35,290 nt of DNA from Phycisphaerae bacterium (GCA_002700845.1 PAFA01000019.1:1-35290), one strand, 5' to 3'; shown: positions 16,363 to 24,751, counted from the first letter of the stretch. The notes: a model not told the origin generated them from the letters alone. Program-made: numbers and translations.

Positions 16363-17754
16363 TCACACCAAGAATCGTTCTCCGGCCCCCAAATGTTTTG
16401 GGAGGGCAAGTGACGCCAAATCCTGCGGGCAAGTGGCGGTCGAGGGCCGAATTTCAAGTTCTGATTCGGGCTCTCCCTGCTCATTCCGACTGATATCAAC
16501 CCCAGCAGTCGTGAGCCAAGTGCCAGCTCGTGCACATTGAGCGGCCCGGCTCGTCTGCGGAGAATCCTGCCCCTCAGCATTTTTGATTGGGGCAAATTCT
16601 TGGGCCCGCTCAGCCTCGACCACGATGGGTCGACTCGCTTGCGGGAGAGCATCAAAGATGAAGGCTTCGTACTTCAGAGCATTTGGGGCAAGTGGCTCGT
16701 GCATCGTGCCCGTGGAATCATCAAAGAAGGGGACTTTCTTAATCGCCCGGTGGAAAGGAAGCCCTCCCTCGGCGGTAACACGGGAAAGAAAGTCCAAACT
16801 GAACGCATGGACGGCCATGTTGCCGGCCCGAAAACGCAGGGTCCCATCTGAATCGGTGGCTTCGGCAATATCCGGCGGGAGGTCGGAATATTCCAAAACC
16901 GTTAACTCTCCATCGCGCACCCCAAACACCCCGACCTTCTCATCAGGCTCCCTTTTGGCCACCGCTTTGCTGGTCGCTTCTCCGCTGGAAAGATCTTCGT
17001 CGACGTGAAGCCCCAAGAACACCGGGTCAAGGGCACGGACCAAGGGGTTGTCAACTTGAAAATAAGACAGGTGGCCCACTCCTTGTGCGCGGAGCTTGGC
17101 CAGAAGTCCTGAACCAGCCAACGCACGCAGGGTTCCGCCATGACCATCAGGATTGAATGCAATTTTATCGGGGCCCGCCAGCAACACTCTGCCTGATTCC
17201 CGATCCAACGAAGGCATGACACCTTGGATAAAAAAGTGAATCGTGCGGGGATCCAAACCAAAATGTTGATGCTTGTCAAAGAAGTCCACCGTTGCACCAT
17301 GATTCAGGGGACTGGTCATGATGCACCACTGGACCGGCTGACCGTAACGAACTGTTTCTCGAAGGATTTGCCCGGCAAACTGCGCAAACAAGGAATCACC
17401 GGAAATCGGCGCCGAGGGGTAAGTACCCTTTGGGCCATCCCAACCAAGACGAGATCCTTGGCCACCCGCCACGGTCAAACAGGCCACTGTTCCCCGGGCC
17501 AGCAAATCTTCACCCCGTGACCGCGCCTTGGCTCGAAGTGTGCTCTCCTCGAGCCCAATTAACGTTGGTGTTTGAGGGTGACCCTGAGTGGAATGACCCT
17601 CTTTGCCGTTCCACAATTGCTGCAAGCGCGGCAAATCCAAGCGTGCGAGATCATTGCGGAATCTCGCCTCTTGTTCACCGGACAATTGATCCAGCCGATG
17701 CAACAGGTGCAACTGTCCCGCCGCTTCAAATGCTTCGGTATGAAGTGAAGACAT
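16363..17754 (-). CDS. UDP-N-acetylglucosamine pyrophosphorylase, eukaryotic UAP1/AGX type (UDPGP family)
   Basis: Nucleotidyltransferase expected to join UTP and N-acetylhexosamine-1-phosphate into UDP-HexNAc. The 463 residues follow the UAP1/AGX pattern: the uridine-binding loop TVAGGQGSRLGWDGPKG (94-110), PDGHGGTLRAL, SYFQVDNPLVRALDPVFLG, GVFGVRDGELTVLEYSDLP, FHRAIKKVPFFDD, PNALKYEAFIFDALPQA and EFAPIKNAEGQDSPQTSR. UDP-glucose is possible but the APNALKYE and PIKN segments favour the HexNAc branch. ATG 17754 lies 14 bases after the phoU stop, with a weak AGGCG before it. The in-frame extension upstream runs into phoU. It may replace the GlmU uridylyltransferase step, feeding GlmM product to the lipid A genes at 21.5-24.7 kb. 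Confidence 0.82.
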   Translation of the reverse strand: MSSLHTEAFEAAGQLHLLHRLDQLSGEQEARFRNDLARLDLPRLQQLWNGKEGHSTQGHPQTPTLIGLEESTLRAKARSRGEDLLARGTVACLTVAGGQGSRLGWDGPKGTYPSAPISGDSLFAQFAGQILRETVRYGQPVQWCIMTSPLNHGATVDFFDKHQHFGLDPRTIHFFIQGVMPSLDRESGRVLLAGPDKIAFNPDGHGGTLRALAGSGLLAKLRAQGVGHLSYFQVDNPLVRALDPVFLGLHVDEDLSSGEATSKAVAKREPDEKVGVFGVRDGELTVLEYSDLPPDIAEATDSDGTLRFRAGNMAVHAFSLDFLSRVTAEGGLPFHRAIKKVPFFDDSTGTMHEPLAPNALKYEAFIFDALPQASRPIVVEAERAQEFAPIKNAEGQDSPQTSRAAQCARAGTWLTTAGVDISRNEQGEPESELEIRPSTATCPQDLASLALPKHLGAGERFLV

Positions 17755-17768
17755 CAGTGCCAACGCCT

Positions 17769-18446
17769 TTACGTGGGATCCGCAGGTGACGTCCAACCGT
17801 CAGGCAAATGGCGAACGGTCTTTCCGGTACGCAGATAGATGACCTGCTCCGCAATATTTGTTGAATGATCCGCCACTCGCTCGAGCTGTGCGACTGTAGA
17901 ACGCAAACGAAAGGCATAGCGAACGGGCATTTCTGTGGCTGCTACTTTTTGTTCTGCCGACAGAAGAATTTCGTTTCGAAAACGATCGACGGTATCGTCG
18001 AAAGCCAAGACCTGAGCGGCCAAGTCTTCATTGAGATCGGCAAAGGAACGGGCTGCATCTCGGGTCATTCCCACCACGCTGTTGGCCATGACCCGAAATG
18101 CAGGGTCTGGCGCACGATCAAGATCTTCGCGGTGGTGCAGCACAATCTCAGCAATGTTGACACCAGAGTCTGCAATGCGTTCCAACTCGTTGTTGATTTT
18201 GACGATGGTCAGCACAGAACGAATCCTGGCGTGGTCCGTCTCGCCCATCGCCAACAAAGGCACTGAAGCCCGCTCGATCTCGACATCCACTCGATCAATT
18301 TCATCATCGGCCATGACTGCGGCACGAGCCTTGTCCTCATCGAGGTCAAACCATGCCTCAACGGCCGAGAGCAACAGACTCTGGACCCGTTCTCCTTGGC
18401 GGACAAGGTCCGATCGAATCGCAGCGTGGGCATCTTCAAAGGGCAT
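17769..18446 (-). CDS. phoU: PhoU-domain phosphate regulatory protein
   Basis: Cytoplasmic all-helical protein of two PhoU repeats, 225 residues, which in other bacteria restrains the Pst phosphate transporter and the PhoR/PhoB signal. Each repeat shows the metal-binding E-x3-D-x3-N pattern: NNELERIADSGVNIAE near residue 85 and VAQLERVADHSTNIAE near residue 187. No pst, phoB or phoR gene is nearby: instead the UAP1-like pyrophosphorylase follows 14 bases downstream on the same transcript. TAGATT ends 6 bases before the ATG with no ribosome site. Divergent from pdxJ across 60 bases. Confidence 0.88.
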   Translation of the reverse strand: MPFEDAHAAIRSDLVRQGERVQSLLLSAVEAWFDLDEDKARAAVMADDEIDRVDVEIERASVPLLAMGETDHARIRSVLTIVKINNELERIADSGVNIAEIVLHHREDLDRAPDPAFRVMANSVVGMTRDAARSFADLNEDLAAQVLAFDDTVDRFRNEILLSAEQKVAATEMPVRYAFRLRSTVAQLERVADHSTNIAEQVIYLRTGKTVRHLPDGWTSPADPT

Positions 18447-18452
18447 GATGTG

Positions 18453-18458
18453 AATCTA
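18453..18458 (-). promoter_or_regulatory. -10 element of phoU, leaderless arrangement
   Basis: TAGATT (18458-18453), six bases (CACATC), then the phoU ATG. No Pho-box repeat was recognised in the 60-base gap shared with pdxJ. Confidence 0.42.
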
Positions 18459-18494
18459 TCGGCTCGGTTGGTGGCGGAACCTTGATTCGGACCC

Positions 18495-18500
18495 TACGCT
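18495..18500 (+). promoter_or_regulatory. -10 element of pdxJ, leaderless arrangement
   Basis: TACGCT, six bases (CCCCAC), then the GTG of pdxJ. The same hexamer at the same distance precedes gcvT (28662-28667). Confidence 0.45.
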
Positions 18501-18506
18501 CCCCAC

Positions 18507-19250
18507 GTGATTCAGCTTGGCGTCAATATTGATCATGTGGCCACGATTCGTCAGGCCCGCCAGACTTGGGAGCCCGACCCTGTCTGGGCGGCTGCAGAGG
18601 CCCATCTCGGTGGAGCCGACGGCATCACCGTGCACTTACGCGAAGATCGCCGGCATATTCAGGACGACGATGTGCGGCGGCTCAGAGAGCTGGTTCACAT
18701 CAAACTCAATCTGGAAATGGCCGCGACGCCAGAAATGGTCAAGATTGCCCTGGCAACGAGCCCACACTCAGTGATGTTGGTTCCAGAAGGTCGCCAGGAG
18801 GTCACCACCGAAGGTGGGCTTGATCTTGTCTCGGAGCGACAGCGTCTGCAACCGCTCCTCGATCAACTGCATGACGCTGGCCTCCGAACCAGCGCCTTTA
18901 TCGACGCTATCCCGGAGCAGATTGACGCAGCCGCCGAGATGGGGTTTGGAATCTGCGAAGTACACACCGGACCCTACGCACATGCATTCCACGAATACGG
19001 CCGTGATTCTGAGGCTCCGCAAGTCATTGAATCGCTCGCGCAACTGGACGCGGCCGGGCGTCGAATCCAAGCTGCAGGCATGAGATTTAACGCCGGTCAC
19101 GCTTTGAATTACTACAACGTGCAACCGATCGCGGCCCTTCAAGGCGTGCGAGAACTGCACATCGGGCATTCCATTGTTTCTCGAGCCGTCTTGGTCGGAA
19201 TTCGGGATGCGGTCCGAGAAATGAAATCACTGATCCGAGAGATGGCTTGA
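18507..19250 (+). CDS. pdxJ: pyridoxine 5'-phosphate synthase
   Basis: TIM-barrel enzyme condensing 1-deoxyxylulose-5-phosphate with 3-amino-2-oxopropyl phosphate to pyridoxine 5'-phosphate, the last step of the DXP-dependent vitamin B6 route. The 247 residues include the N-terminal signature [36 protein letters not shown], the EVHTGPYA segment and the phosphate-binding GHALNYYN and [15 protein letters not shown] 18507 starts the conserved N-terminus exactly and has no ribosome site. It is the first gene of a pair with the Nudix hydrolase (TGATG overlap). Confidence 0.95.
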   Translation: MIQLGVNIDHVATIRQARQTWEPDPVWAAAEAHLGGADGITVHLREDRRHIQDDDVRRLRELVHIKLNLEMAATPEMVKIALATSPHSVMLVPEGRQEVTTEGGLDLVSERQRLQPLLDQLHDAGLRTSAFIDAIPEQIDAAAEMGFGICEVHTGPYAHAFHEYGRDSEAPQVIESLAQLDAAGRRIQAAGMRFNAGHALNYYNVQPIAALQGVRELHIGHSIVSRAVLVGIRDAVREMKSLIREMA

Positions 19251-19789
19251 TGAGTACCCCCCCGGTTGATCATGCAGGCGTGCCCTATCGCATTGCCGTT
19301 CTTGTCCACTTGACTGATGGGGAAGGTCGTCGACTGCTGCTTCACCGCACCAAGGAGCCCAATGCCGGAATGCACTCACCTGTGGGCGGCAAGTTGGAAG
19401 TGGAAGATGGTGAATCGCCGCACACCTGTGCGGTCCGAGAAGTGCATGAAGAAACCGGCGTCATCCTGCAAGAAAGTGAAATTCATTTGCTCGGCATGGT
19501 GAGCGAGCGGGCGTTCGAGAACACCAACCACTGGCTGATTTTTGTGTACGAAGCGACCCGTACCATTGACCCAAGTGAAATCACATCCATGACCATGGAC
19601 GAAGGCGAACTCAAATGGGTTGCCGACAAAGATGTTGTCGATGTGGGCATCCCCGATACCGACCGGGAGATTTTGTGGCCCCAAGTTCAAGACCACTCCC
19701 CGGGCGGGTTCTTTGTTGTGCATATTGATTGCGGTGGAGATTCGCTGGTGCCGACCTTGCACCAATCTCACCCCGCTCTACGCCAGTAG
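19250..19789 (+). CDS. Nudix hydrolase
   Basis: Hydrolase of nucleoside diphosphates linked to another moiety, 179 residues. The Nudix box is GGKLEVEDGES followed by REVHEETGV: the REUxEExGU half is perfect, while the first half is two residues longer than the usual GX5E spacing. A hydrophobic strand IAVLVHL and LLHRTKEPNAG precede it, as in 8-oxo-dGTPase-like members. The C-terminal 30 residues (after DHSPGGFFVVHIDCGG) are less typical. ATG 19250 overlaps the pdxJ stop. Its TAG stop directly abuts the stop of convergent glmM, with no base between. Substrate cannot be assigned. Confidence 0.85.
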   Translation: MSTPPVDHAGVPYRIAVLVHLTDGEGRRLLLHRTKEPNAGMHSPVGGKLEVEDGESPHTCAVREVHEETGVILQESEIHLLGMVSERAFENTNHWLIFVYEATRTIDPSEITSMTMDEGELKWVADKDVVDVGIPDTDREILWPQVQDHSPGGFFVVHIDCGGDSLVPTLHQSHPALRQ

Positions 19790-21151
19790 TTACAAATCTG
19801 CCGCTTGAGCTGCGTGCGCGACCAAGGCAGAGGCTTGTTCAGTTGTGTCTGCTTCAGCAATCAAACGAACAATCGGCTCGGTGTTCGAAGGTCGGACATG
19901 GACCCAACCTTCAGGCAAGTCCACTCGCACACCATCGAGGTCATTGATTTGTCCACCGGAGAACGCTCCGCGAACAGCATCCAGTACTTTTGGCACGGCG
20001 GCTCGACCACCTATCGCCGACAAGTCACGCTTTTCTTTCACCATGGCGAGTGATGGAAGATCTGCCACCAATGCTGATAGCGGTCGACCCTCTTCTGCCA
20101 ACAGGTCCATCACCATCGCCATACCAGTGATGGAATCCCGAACTTTGACCACTTCGGGATCGATGACTCCGCCATTGCCTTCACCGCCGAGAATCGCGGA
20201 CGTCTGCTCCATGACATCCACGACATTGGCTTCACCCACTGCAGATCGAACCACCCTTGCGCCGGGAAAGTTCTCAGCAATGTGGTCGATCATTCGACTG
20301 GTCGACAGGTTGGCGACCACGGTGCCCGCACCACGGTGCCGAAGTACCCAGGTTGCCGCAAGGGCGAGAGTGCACTCTTCATGAATAGGGATGCCACGTT
20401 CATCGACCAAGACCAAACGGTCGGCATCCGGGTCTTGGGCAAAGCCAGCCACTGCGTTACAGGCGCGAACCCGATCGCATAAATCACCGAGATGAGCTGG
20501 GACCGGTTCCGCAGGACGGGCAAAAACCCCATGGGGTTCTCCATACAAATGCTCATAAGGAACATCCAACGCAGCAAAAAGCAGACGCCCTCCCTCGCAA
20601 CCTGCCCCATTCACTGAGTCCAAAACAACCGGGCCAGACACTGAACGAACGGGGACCGCGGCAAGCGCACGCTCCACATGTTGTTGAGTCAGAGTGTTGT
20701 CAGACCCACTCTGTCCGGAACCCCCGGTGAGCAAATCATGGTTGTGGAAGCGGGCAATGATCTGTTCGGCGATCGCCGCTGGGGGCGCTACACCGCGATG
20801 GTCCAAACACTTGATGCCATTCCATTCGATGGGATTGTGGCTGGCGGTCACCATGAGTCCCCCGGCCGCACCAAACTTCGAAACGGCAAAACCTACGGTT
20901 GGTGTCGCCGCGATACCCAAATCAACCACGTTGCATCCGGCTCCCTGCAGGCCCAATCGGGCGGCCGCCACCAACGCCTCCCCCGATGGACGAGGATCAC
21001 GACCCAAGACCACCTGAACGCTCCCCTTACCCACAGAACGCAAATGGGAGCCCCAGGCTGCGGCGTAGCGCTCCGCGACCTCCGGCGTCATGGTGGCTCC
21101 AACGATGCCACGGGCACCAGAAACAGAAAGCATCAGGGGCGCATCACTCAT
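19790..21151 (-). CDS. glmM: phosphoglucosamine mutase (phosphohexomutase family)
   Basis: Interconverts GlcN-6-P and GlcN-1-P, the precursor of UDP-GlcNAc for peptidoglycan and lipid A. In 453 residues: the N-terminal SVSGARGIVG, the phosphoserine loop TASHNPIEWNG (Ser104), the metal loop DPDADRL, the sugar loop GGEGNGGV, and the C-terminal phosphate-binding RPSNTEPIVRL. GlmM usually has GTNGVRG and GEXSGH, and the GGEGNGGV loop is closer to broad-specificity phosphomannomutase/phosphoglucosamine mutase enzymes, so the sugar specificity is not certain. ATG 21151 is taken because the family N-terminus begins there. TAGCGT ends 7 bases upstream and there is no ribosome site. Divergent from the pterin enzyme across 23 bases. 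Confidence 0.83.
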   Translation of the reverse strand: MSDAPLMLSVSGARGIVGATMTPEVAERYAAAWGSHLRSVGKGSVQVVLGRDPRPSGEALVAAARLGLQGAGCNVVDLGIAATPTVGFAVSKFGAAGGLMVTASHNPIEWNGIKCLDHRGVAPPAAIAEQIIARFHNHDLLTGGSGQSGSDNTLTQQHVERALAAVPVRSVSGPVVLDSVNGAGCEGGRLLFAALDVPYEHLYGEPHGVFARPAEPVPAHLGDLCDRVRACNAVAGFAQDPDADRLVLVDERGIPIHEECTLALAATWVLRHRGAGTVVANLSTSRMIDHIAENFPGARVVRSAVGEANVVDVMEQTSAILGGEGNGGVIDPEVVKVRDSITGMAMVMDLLAEEGRPLSALVADLPSLAMVKEKRDLSAIGGRAAVPKVLDAVRGAFSGGQINDLDGVRVDLPEGWVHVRPSNTEPIVRLIAEADTTEQASALVAHAAQAADL

Positions 21152-21158
21152 GAAGGGA

Positions 21159-21168
21159 ACGCTAGCAT
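21159..21168. promoter_or_regulatory. overlapping divergent -10 elements (glmM / PTPS-like gene)
   Basis: In a 23-base divergent gap, TAGCGT (minus, 21164-21159) ends 7 bases before the glmM ATG and TAGCAT (plus, 21163-21168) ends 6 bases before the GTG of the pterin gene. The two hexamers share the centre of a GCTAGC palindrome. Both genes lack ribosome sites. Any -35 contacts would lie inside the opposite coding region. Confidence 0.45.
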
Positions 21169-21174
21169 CGTCGC

Positions 21175-21549
21175 GTGCCTTTTGAGTTGCGTATCGAACG
21201 AACATTCTCTGCCGCCCACGCCATCGTGATCCAAGGGGAGCGAGAACCGCTTCACGGTCACGATTGGCGGGTCCTGGTTGCGGCACGTGGCCCCGAACTT
21301 GATCAGGAGGGACTGCTCTGCGATTTTCACGCCATTGAGCAACAAGTGGATGCGATCATCAAGCCATTTCACAATCGGAATCTGAACGAAATCCCACCGT
21401 TCGACAAACGCAATCCCACCGCCGAAGCAATCGCTGAGCACATCCACCACGCACTGATCAAAAAGATGCCACAAGGGGCAACTTTGCATCGGGTTGAAAT
21501 TGGGGAAGCTCCGGGATGTACCGCGGTCTACGGAGTCTCGCTGGTTTAA
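21175..21549 (+). CDS. 6-pyruvoyltetrahydropterin synthase family protein, PTPS-III type
   Basis: T-fold zinc enzyme of the PTPS/QueD family, 124 residues. Zinc ligands are His15 (FSAAHA), His27 and His29 (LHGHDW). QueD and PTPS-I have a catalytic Cys four residues before the first HGH histidine. Here that position is Arg, and Glu24 makes an E-x-x-H-G-H motif. This is the signature of PTPS-III paralogues, which in several bacteria replace dihydroneopterin aldolase (FolB) in folate synthesis. NPTAEAIAEHI and the terminal GEAPGCTAVYG are otherwise normal. No folE, folK or queuosine gene is nearby. GTG 21175 is leaderless-like. Its stop overlaps that of lpxA in the shared TTAA. Confidence 0.82.
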   Translation: MPFELRIERTFSAAHAIVIQGEREPLHGHDWRVLVAARGPELDQEGLLCDFHAIEQQVDAIIKPFHNRNLNEIPPFDKRNPTAEAIAEHIHHALIKKMPQGATLHRVEIGEAPGCTAVYGVSLV

Positions 21550-22376
21550 CGATCGCGAGGATCAACCGACTTGTCGTGCATTCGATGATTTTCCAGTGCT
21601 CTTCCATTCTTGCCTTGCAAGGTCGCACGAATGGAATCCACAATGCTTTGTACGGTTTGATTGCCTGAAAACTGGTCGAGCAGCATCGCGCAGGTGGATT
21701 CTTGATCACCGCTTGGCTCTCGATAAAGCATGCGATACGACTCCAAAACTGCGTGAATTTCATCTTCAGGCATTTGACTTCGTTGCATCCCCACACGGTT
21801 GCAACCTCGAACTTCAGCCGGTGTGCCATCGACCATCATCCAAGGTGGGACGTCTTTGATCACCCGAGCCAAACCCGCCAAAAAAGCACCGGTGCCGATG
21901 GTGGTGAAATGATGGACGCCAGCTCCGCCGCCCAAGTTGGCACGGTCACCGACCACCACATGTCCACCCAACATCACATTGTTGGCGATGATGCACAAGG
22001 AACCAATGTGGCAATCGTGCCCCACATGGCTTCCTGCCATGATGAGGTTTCGGTTGCCGAGGGTGGTGATGCCACCTCCCTGCACCGTGCCACGATGCAC
22101 GCTGCTGTGCTCACGGAAGCTGTTCTCGTCACCGCACTCCAGGCTGACTTGTTCGCCCTTCCACTTAAGATCTTGCGGGTCACCACCAACCACCGCAAAC
22201 GGGTGAACCGTGCAACCCCGACCAAGGGTGGTATCTGGACCAACCACCGCATGGCCCCGAAGCACACAACCTTCACCCAATCGACTTCGAGCACCGACCA
22301 TCACAAATGGTCCAATCTCACACCCCTCAGCAATGTGCGCTGTGGCATCTATTTCCGCAGTGGGGTGGATGGTCAT
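21546..22376 (-). CDS. lpxA: acyl-ACP--UDP-N-acetylglucosamine O-acyltransferase
   Basis: First enzyme of lipid A synthesis, transferring a 3-hydroxyacyl chain to O-3 of UDP-GlcNAc. The 276 residues form a left-handed beta-helix of hexapeptide repeats (about 1-190, for example IHPTAEIDATAHIAEGCEIG) and a helical C-terminus. LIMAGSHVGHDCHIG carries the conserved histidine pair (His117, His120), His120 matching catalytic His125 of E. coli LpxA. The ATG at 22376 starts the first repeat. An in-frame GTG at 22385 is an alternative. Neither has a clear ribosome site. It lies at the 3' end of the bamA-skp-skp-lpxD-lpxC/fabZ-lpxA operon, and lpxB is not adjacent as it is in E. coli. Confidence 0.93.
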   Translation of the reverse strand: MTIHPTAEIDATAHIAEGCEIGPFVMVGARSRLGEGCVLRGHAVVGPDTTLGRGCTVHPFAVVGGDPQDLKWKGEQVSLECGDENSFREHSSVHRGTVQGGGITTLGNRNLIMAGSHVGHDCHIGSLCIIANNVMLGGHVVVGDRANLGGGAGVHHFTTIGTGAFLAGLARVIKDVPPWMMVDGTPAEVRGCNRVGMQRSQMPEDEIHAVLESYRMLYREPSGDQESTCAMLLDQFSGNQTVQSIVDSIRATLQGKNGRALENHRMHDKSVDPRDR

Positions 22377-22388
22377 GTGTATCACGCG

Positions 22389-23744
22389 TCAATCGACGCT
22401 GTCCTCCTCGATGAGCATAAAGCGAATTCTCGCCTCCGCCGCCAACCTTCCAGCAACCGTGGCTCGACATCGAACTGAGATGATCCTGGCTCGCACCTGA
22501 ATTGTTTCCGCTTCCAGAACCAACTGATCGCCCGGCGTCACTGGCTTTCGAATTTTGACGCCATCCAAACTCAACAGCACCGGGGTCTTTCCAGTGTTGT
22601 CGATGGTGTTGGAGACCAAAAGGCCACCCAGCTGGGCCATGGCTTCGACGATAAGGACCCCAGGCATGATGGGAACATTTGGGTAGTGCCCTTGGAAGAA
22701 TGGCTCGTTGATGCTGACGTTTTTGATGCCGATCGCTTTGCGATCGCCATCGAGTTCAAGGACACGGTCCACCAACAACATGGGGTACCGGTGGGGAAGG
22801 GCACGCTGAATGGATCGAATATCCATGGCACGGCCTTCACGCAGTAATTTGGGATCAACCGGAAGGTCGTGAACCAAGGAGAGTGCCAACCGGCGATTCA
22901 GCTCGTGTCCTGATCGTGCGGCAAACAAACGCCCTTGAATCCGCCGGCCGGTGAGTGCGAGGTCACCAATCAAATCCAAGATCTTGTGTCGGGCGGGCTC
23001 TTCGGGGAATCGAACTTCGGTTCCGATGGGCCCATCCGGACCAAAAACGAGCATGTCGCCTTCGCGGTGGTGCCGACCCAAACCCGCTTGCCGCAAAGCC
23101 TCGGCCTCTTCTTCCAAACAGAAGGTCCGCGCGGGGGCAATCTCGGTCGCAAAAGTGGCGGGAGTGAGGGCCAATCCCACAGACTGGCGGAGAATGCGGC
23201 CGTCATCGAGGCCGTCATCTCGGCTGTAATCCAAGTCGTACATCACTTCCAAGCCACCCGCCTTGGCTGGCGCAAGGCCAACCAACGCTTGCTCCTCAGA
23301 CTCTGCTGTCAAACTTTCGGGGTGCAGTACCTCGGCTGGTTCGTCCTGTTCGACGATGCCAGCGTCAAGAATTGCATCGACAAATGTCTTGGCTGATCCA
23401 TCAAAGCCTGGAGGTTCGGTGGCGTCCATCTCAATCCGAACATTGTCAATTTCCAGTCCCGCCAGTGCCGCAAGCAAGTGCTCAACTGTTTGGACGCGGA
23501 CTTCACCAAGTTCCAAAATAGTGCGGCGCTCTGCACGTCGAGCAAATTTCACCAGGGCGGGGATCTTGACCACTGGTTCTAGATCCGTGCGGAGAAAGAC
23601 CCGTCCGGTTCCCGGTTCAGCCGGTATCAGTCGCAAGCGGCAATGGTCACCGGTCAGCAGACCGGGACCCTCAAGTTCGATCGATGCCGCCAGCGTCCGC
23701 TGCAACGGGCTTGATTCAGAAATGGAAGCAGGGGAAGCGCTCAT
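22389..23744 (-). CDS. lpxC-fabZ: bifunctional LpxC-FabZ: UDP-3-O-acyl-GlcNAc deacetylase / 3-hydroxyacyl-ACP dehydratase
   Basis: Fusion of the committed lipid A deacetylase and the fatty-acid dehydratase, 451 residues. LpxC spans about 15-300: TVEHLLAAL gives zinc ligand His89 and general base Glu88, RHKILDLIGD gives zinc ligands His253 and Asp257, and ARSGHELN gives catalytic His280. FabZ spans about 308-451: ALPHRYPMLLVDRVLEL, catalytic His353 in QGHYPNVPIMPGVL and Glu367 in VEAMAQLGG. Both active sites look intact. Such fusions are known from Bacteroidetes and some other phyla. The start overlaps the lpxD stop as ATGA. The fusion would tie use of 3-hydroxyacyl-ACP by lipid A and by chain elongation to one protein. 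Confidence 0.95.
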   Translation of the reverse strand: MSASPASISESSPLQRTLAASIELEGPGLLTGDHCRLRLIPAEPGTGRVFLRTDLEPVVKIPALVKFARRAERRTILELGEVRVQTVEHLLAALAGLEIDNVRIEMDATEPPGFDGSAKTFVDAILDAGIVEQDEPAEVLHPESLTAESEEQALVGLAPAKAGGLEVMYDLDYSRDDGLDDGRILRQSVGLALTPATFATEIAPARTFCLEEEAEALRQAGLGRHHREGDMLVFGPDGPIGTEVRFPEEPARHKILDLIGDLALTGRRIQGRLFAARSGHELNRRLALSLVHDLPVDPKLLREGRAMDIRSIQRALPHRYPMLLVDRVLELDGDRKAIGIKNVSINEPFFQGHYPNVPIMPGVLIVEAMAQLGGLLVSNTIDNTGKTPVLLSLDGVKIRKPVTPGDQLVLEAETIQVRARIISVRCRATVAGRLAAEARIRFMLIEEDSVD

Positions 23745-24751
23745 GATGATTGCCCGGGTTTGGCACGTGCCAGCCTACGAACCAAGGCCACCGATCGCAA
23801 GAATTGTCGGTGAGGCCGAGCCGGAGAGCCAGACCAAATTTCACCCGCCGGAACGTCCGAGATTACACACGAATCCATCCCAATAGTCGCGCCTTGATGC
23901 ACGGTCACGTGATCCTTGACCGTAGCCCCGCCCGCCAGAACAACGTCGTCTTCTAAAACCGAAGAGCCAGCAACCCCCGACATACCACTCATGCGAACGC
24001 GATCGCCAACCCTTGCGTTGTGTCCAACCTGGCAGAGGTTGTCAATCTTGACGTCATGACCAATGGTGGTATCCGTCAAGAGACCGCGATCCACACAAGA
24101 TTGCATACCAAGTTCAAAGCGGTCGCCAATGCGAACCGAAGCCAAATGAGTCAACCGGTGTGCCGGTCGGCCAGGTGCGTAATCGAAACCAAATCCCTCT
24201 CCGCCAACCACGGCATGCTCATGCAGCGTGCCGTCTTCACCCAGAACACAGCCACGACCCAAGACCGCATGTCGTCGCAATCTTGATCTGGCCCCAACGG
24301 TGGCACGTGCGGCCACATGGGACCCCGCCTCAAGAATGACGCCGTCGTGCAATGACGCGCCGGGACCAACGTGTACAAAGGGGCCGATGCAAATTCCCGG
24401 GGCCAAGACCACACTCGGAGCAATAACTGCTGAGGGATGAACTCCAGCTTCAGGGATGTCCTCTTCCGGCGCAAACAACGCCAGCATCCGACGCAAAGGG
24501 GCTTCGTCGACCAAGACCAGCGTCTTCCCATCAACGTCGCCAAACGCTTCAAAGTCTTTTTTACGCAGAACCACCGTCCCGGCGGCGGAGGCGCGAGCCG
24601 AATCCAACCAAGCCGGGCTGGAAACCGCGATCACATTTCCAAACGTTGCACGCTCTGGTGCCGATGGCCCCACAATTTCACGCAAAGGATCTCCCACCAC
24701 CTCGGCATCAAGGCATGCGGCAAGCTCCTCAGCAGTCTTGGGGTGGTTCAG
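23741..24751 (-). CDS. lpxD: UDP-3-O-acylglucosamine N-acyltransferase, probable CTG start
   Basis: Adds the N-linked 3-hydroxyacyl chain to the LpxC product. It has an N-terminal uridine-binding domain (about 1-100), hexapeptide-repeat beta-helix (about 105-290) and short C-terminal helix. VVGGEGFGFD and IGHDVKIDNLCQVGHNARVGD match the family (His244 equals catalytic His239 of E. coli). The first standard start is GTG at 24700, but the frame is open upstream and encodes TAEELAACLDAEVVGD. That segment aligns with the conserved LpxD N-terminus (LADLAQQLDAELHGD in E. coli). The only plausible start for it is CTG at 24751, overlapping the skp stop as CTGA and giving 336 residues. Start uncertain, identity firm. 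Confidence 0.88.
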   Translation of the reverse strand: MNHPKTAEELAACLDAEVVGDPLREIVGPSAPERATFGNVIAVSSPAWLDSARASAAGTVVLRKKDFEAFGDVDGKTLVLVDEAPLRRMLALFAPEEDIPEAGVHPSAVIAPSVVLAPGICIGPFVHVGPGASLHDGVILEAGSHVAARATVGARSRLRRHAVLGRGCVLGEDGTLHEHAVVGGEGFGFDYAPGRPAHRLTHLASVRIGDRFELGMQSCVDRGLLTDTTIGHDVKIDNLCQVGHNARVGDRVRMSGMSGVAGSSVLEDDVVLAGGATVKDHVTVHQGATIGMDSCVISDVPAGEIWSGSPARPHRQFLRSVALVRRLARAKPGQSS

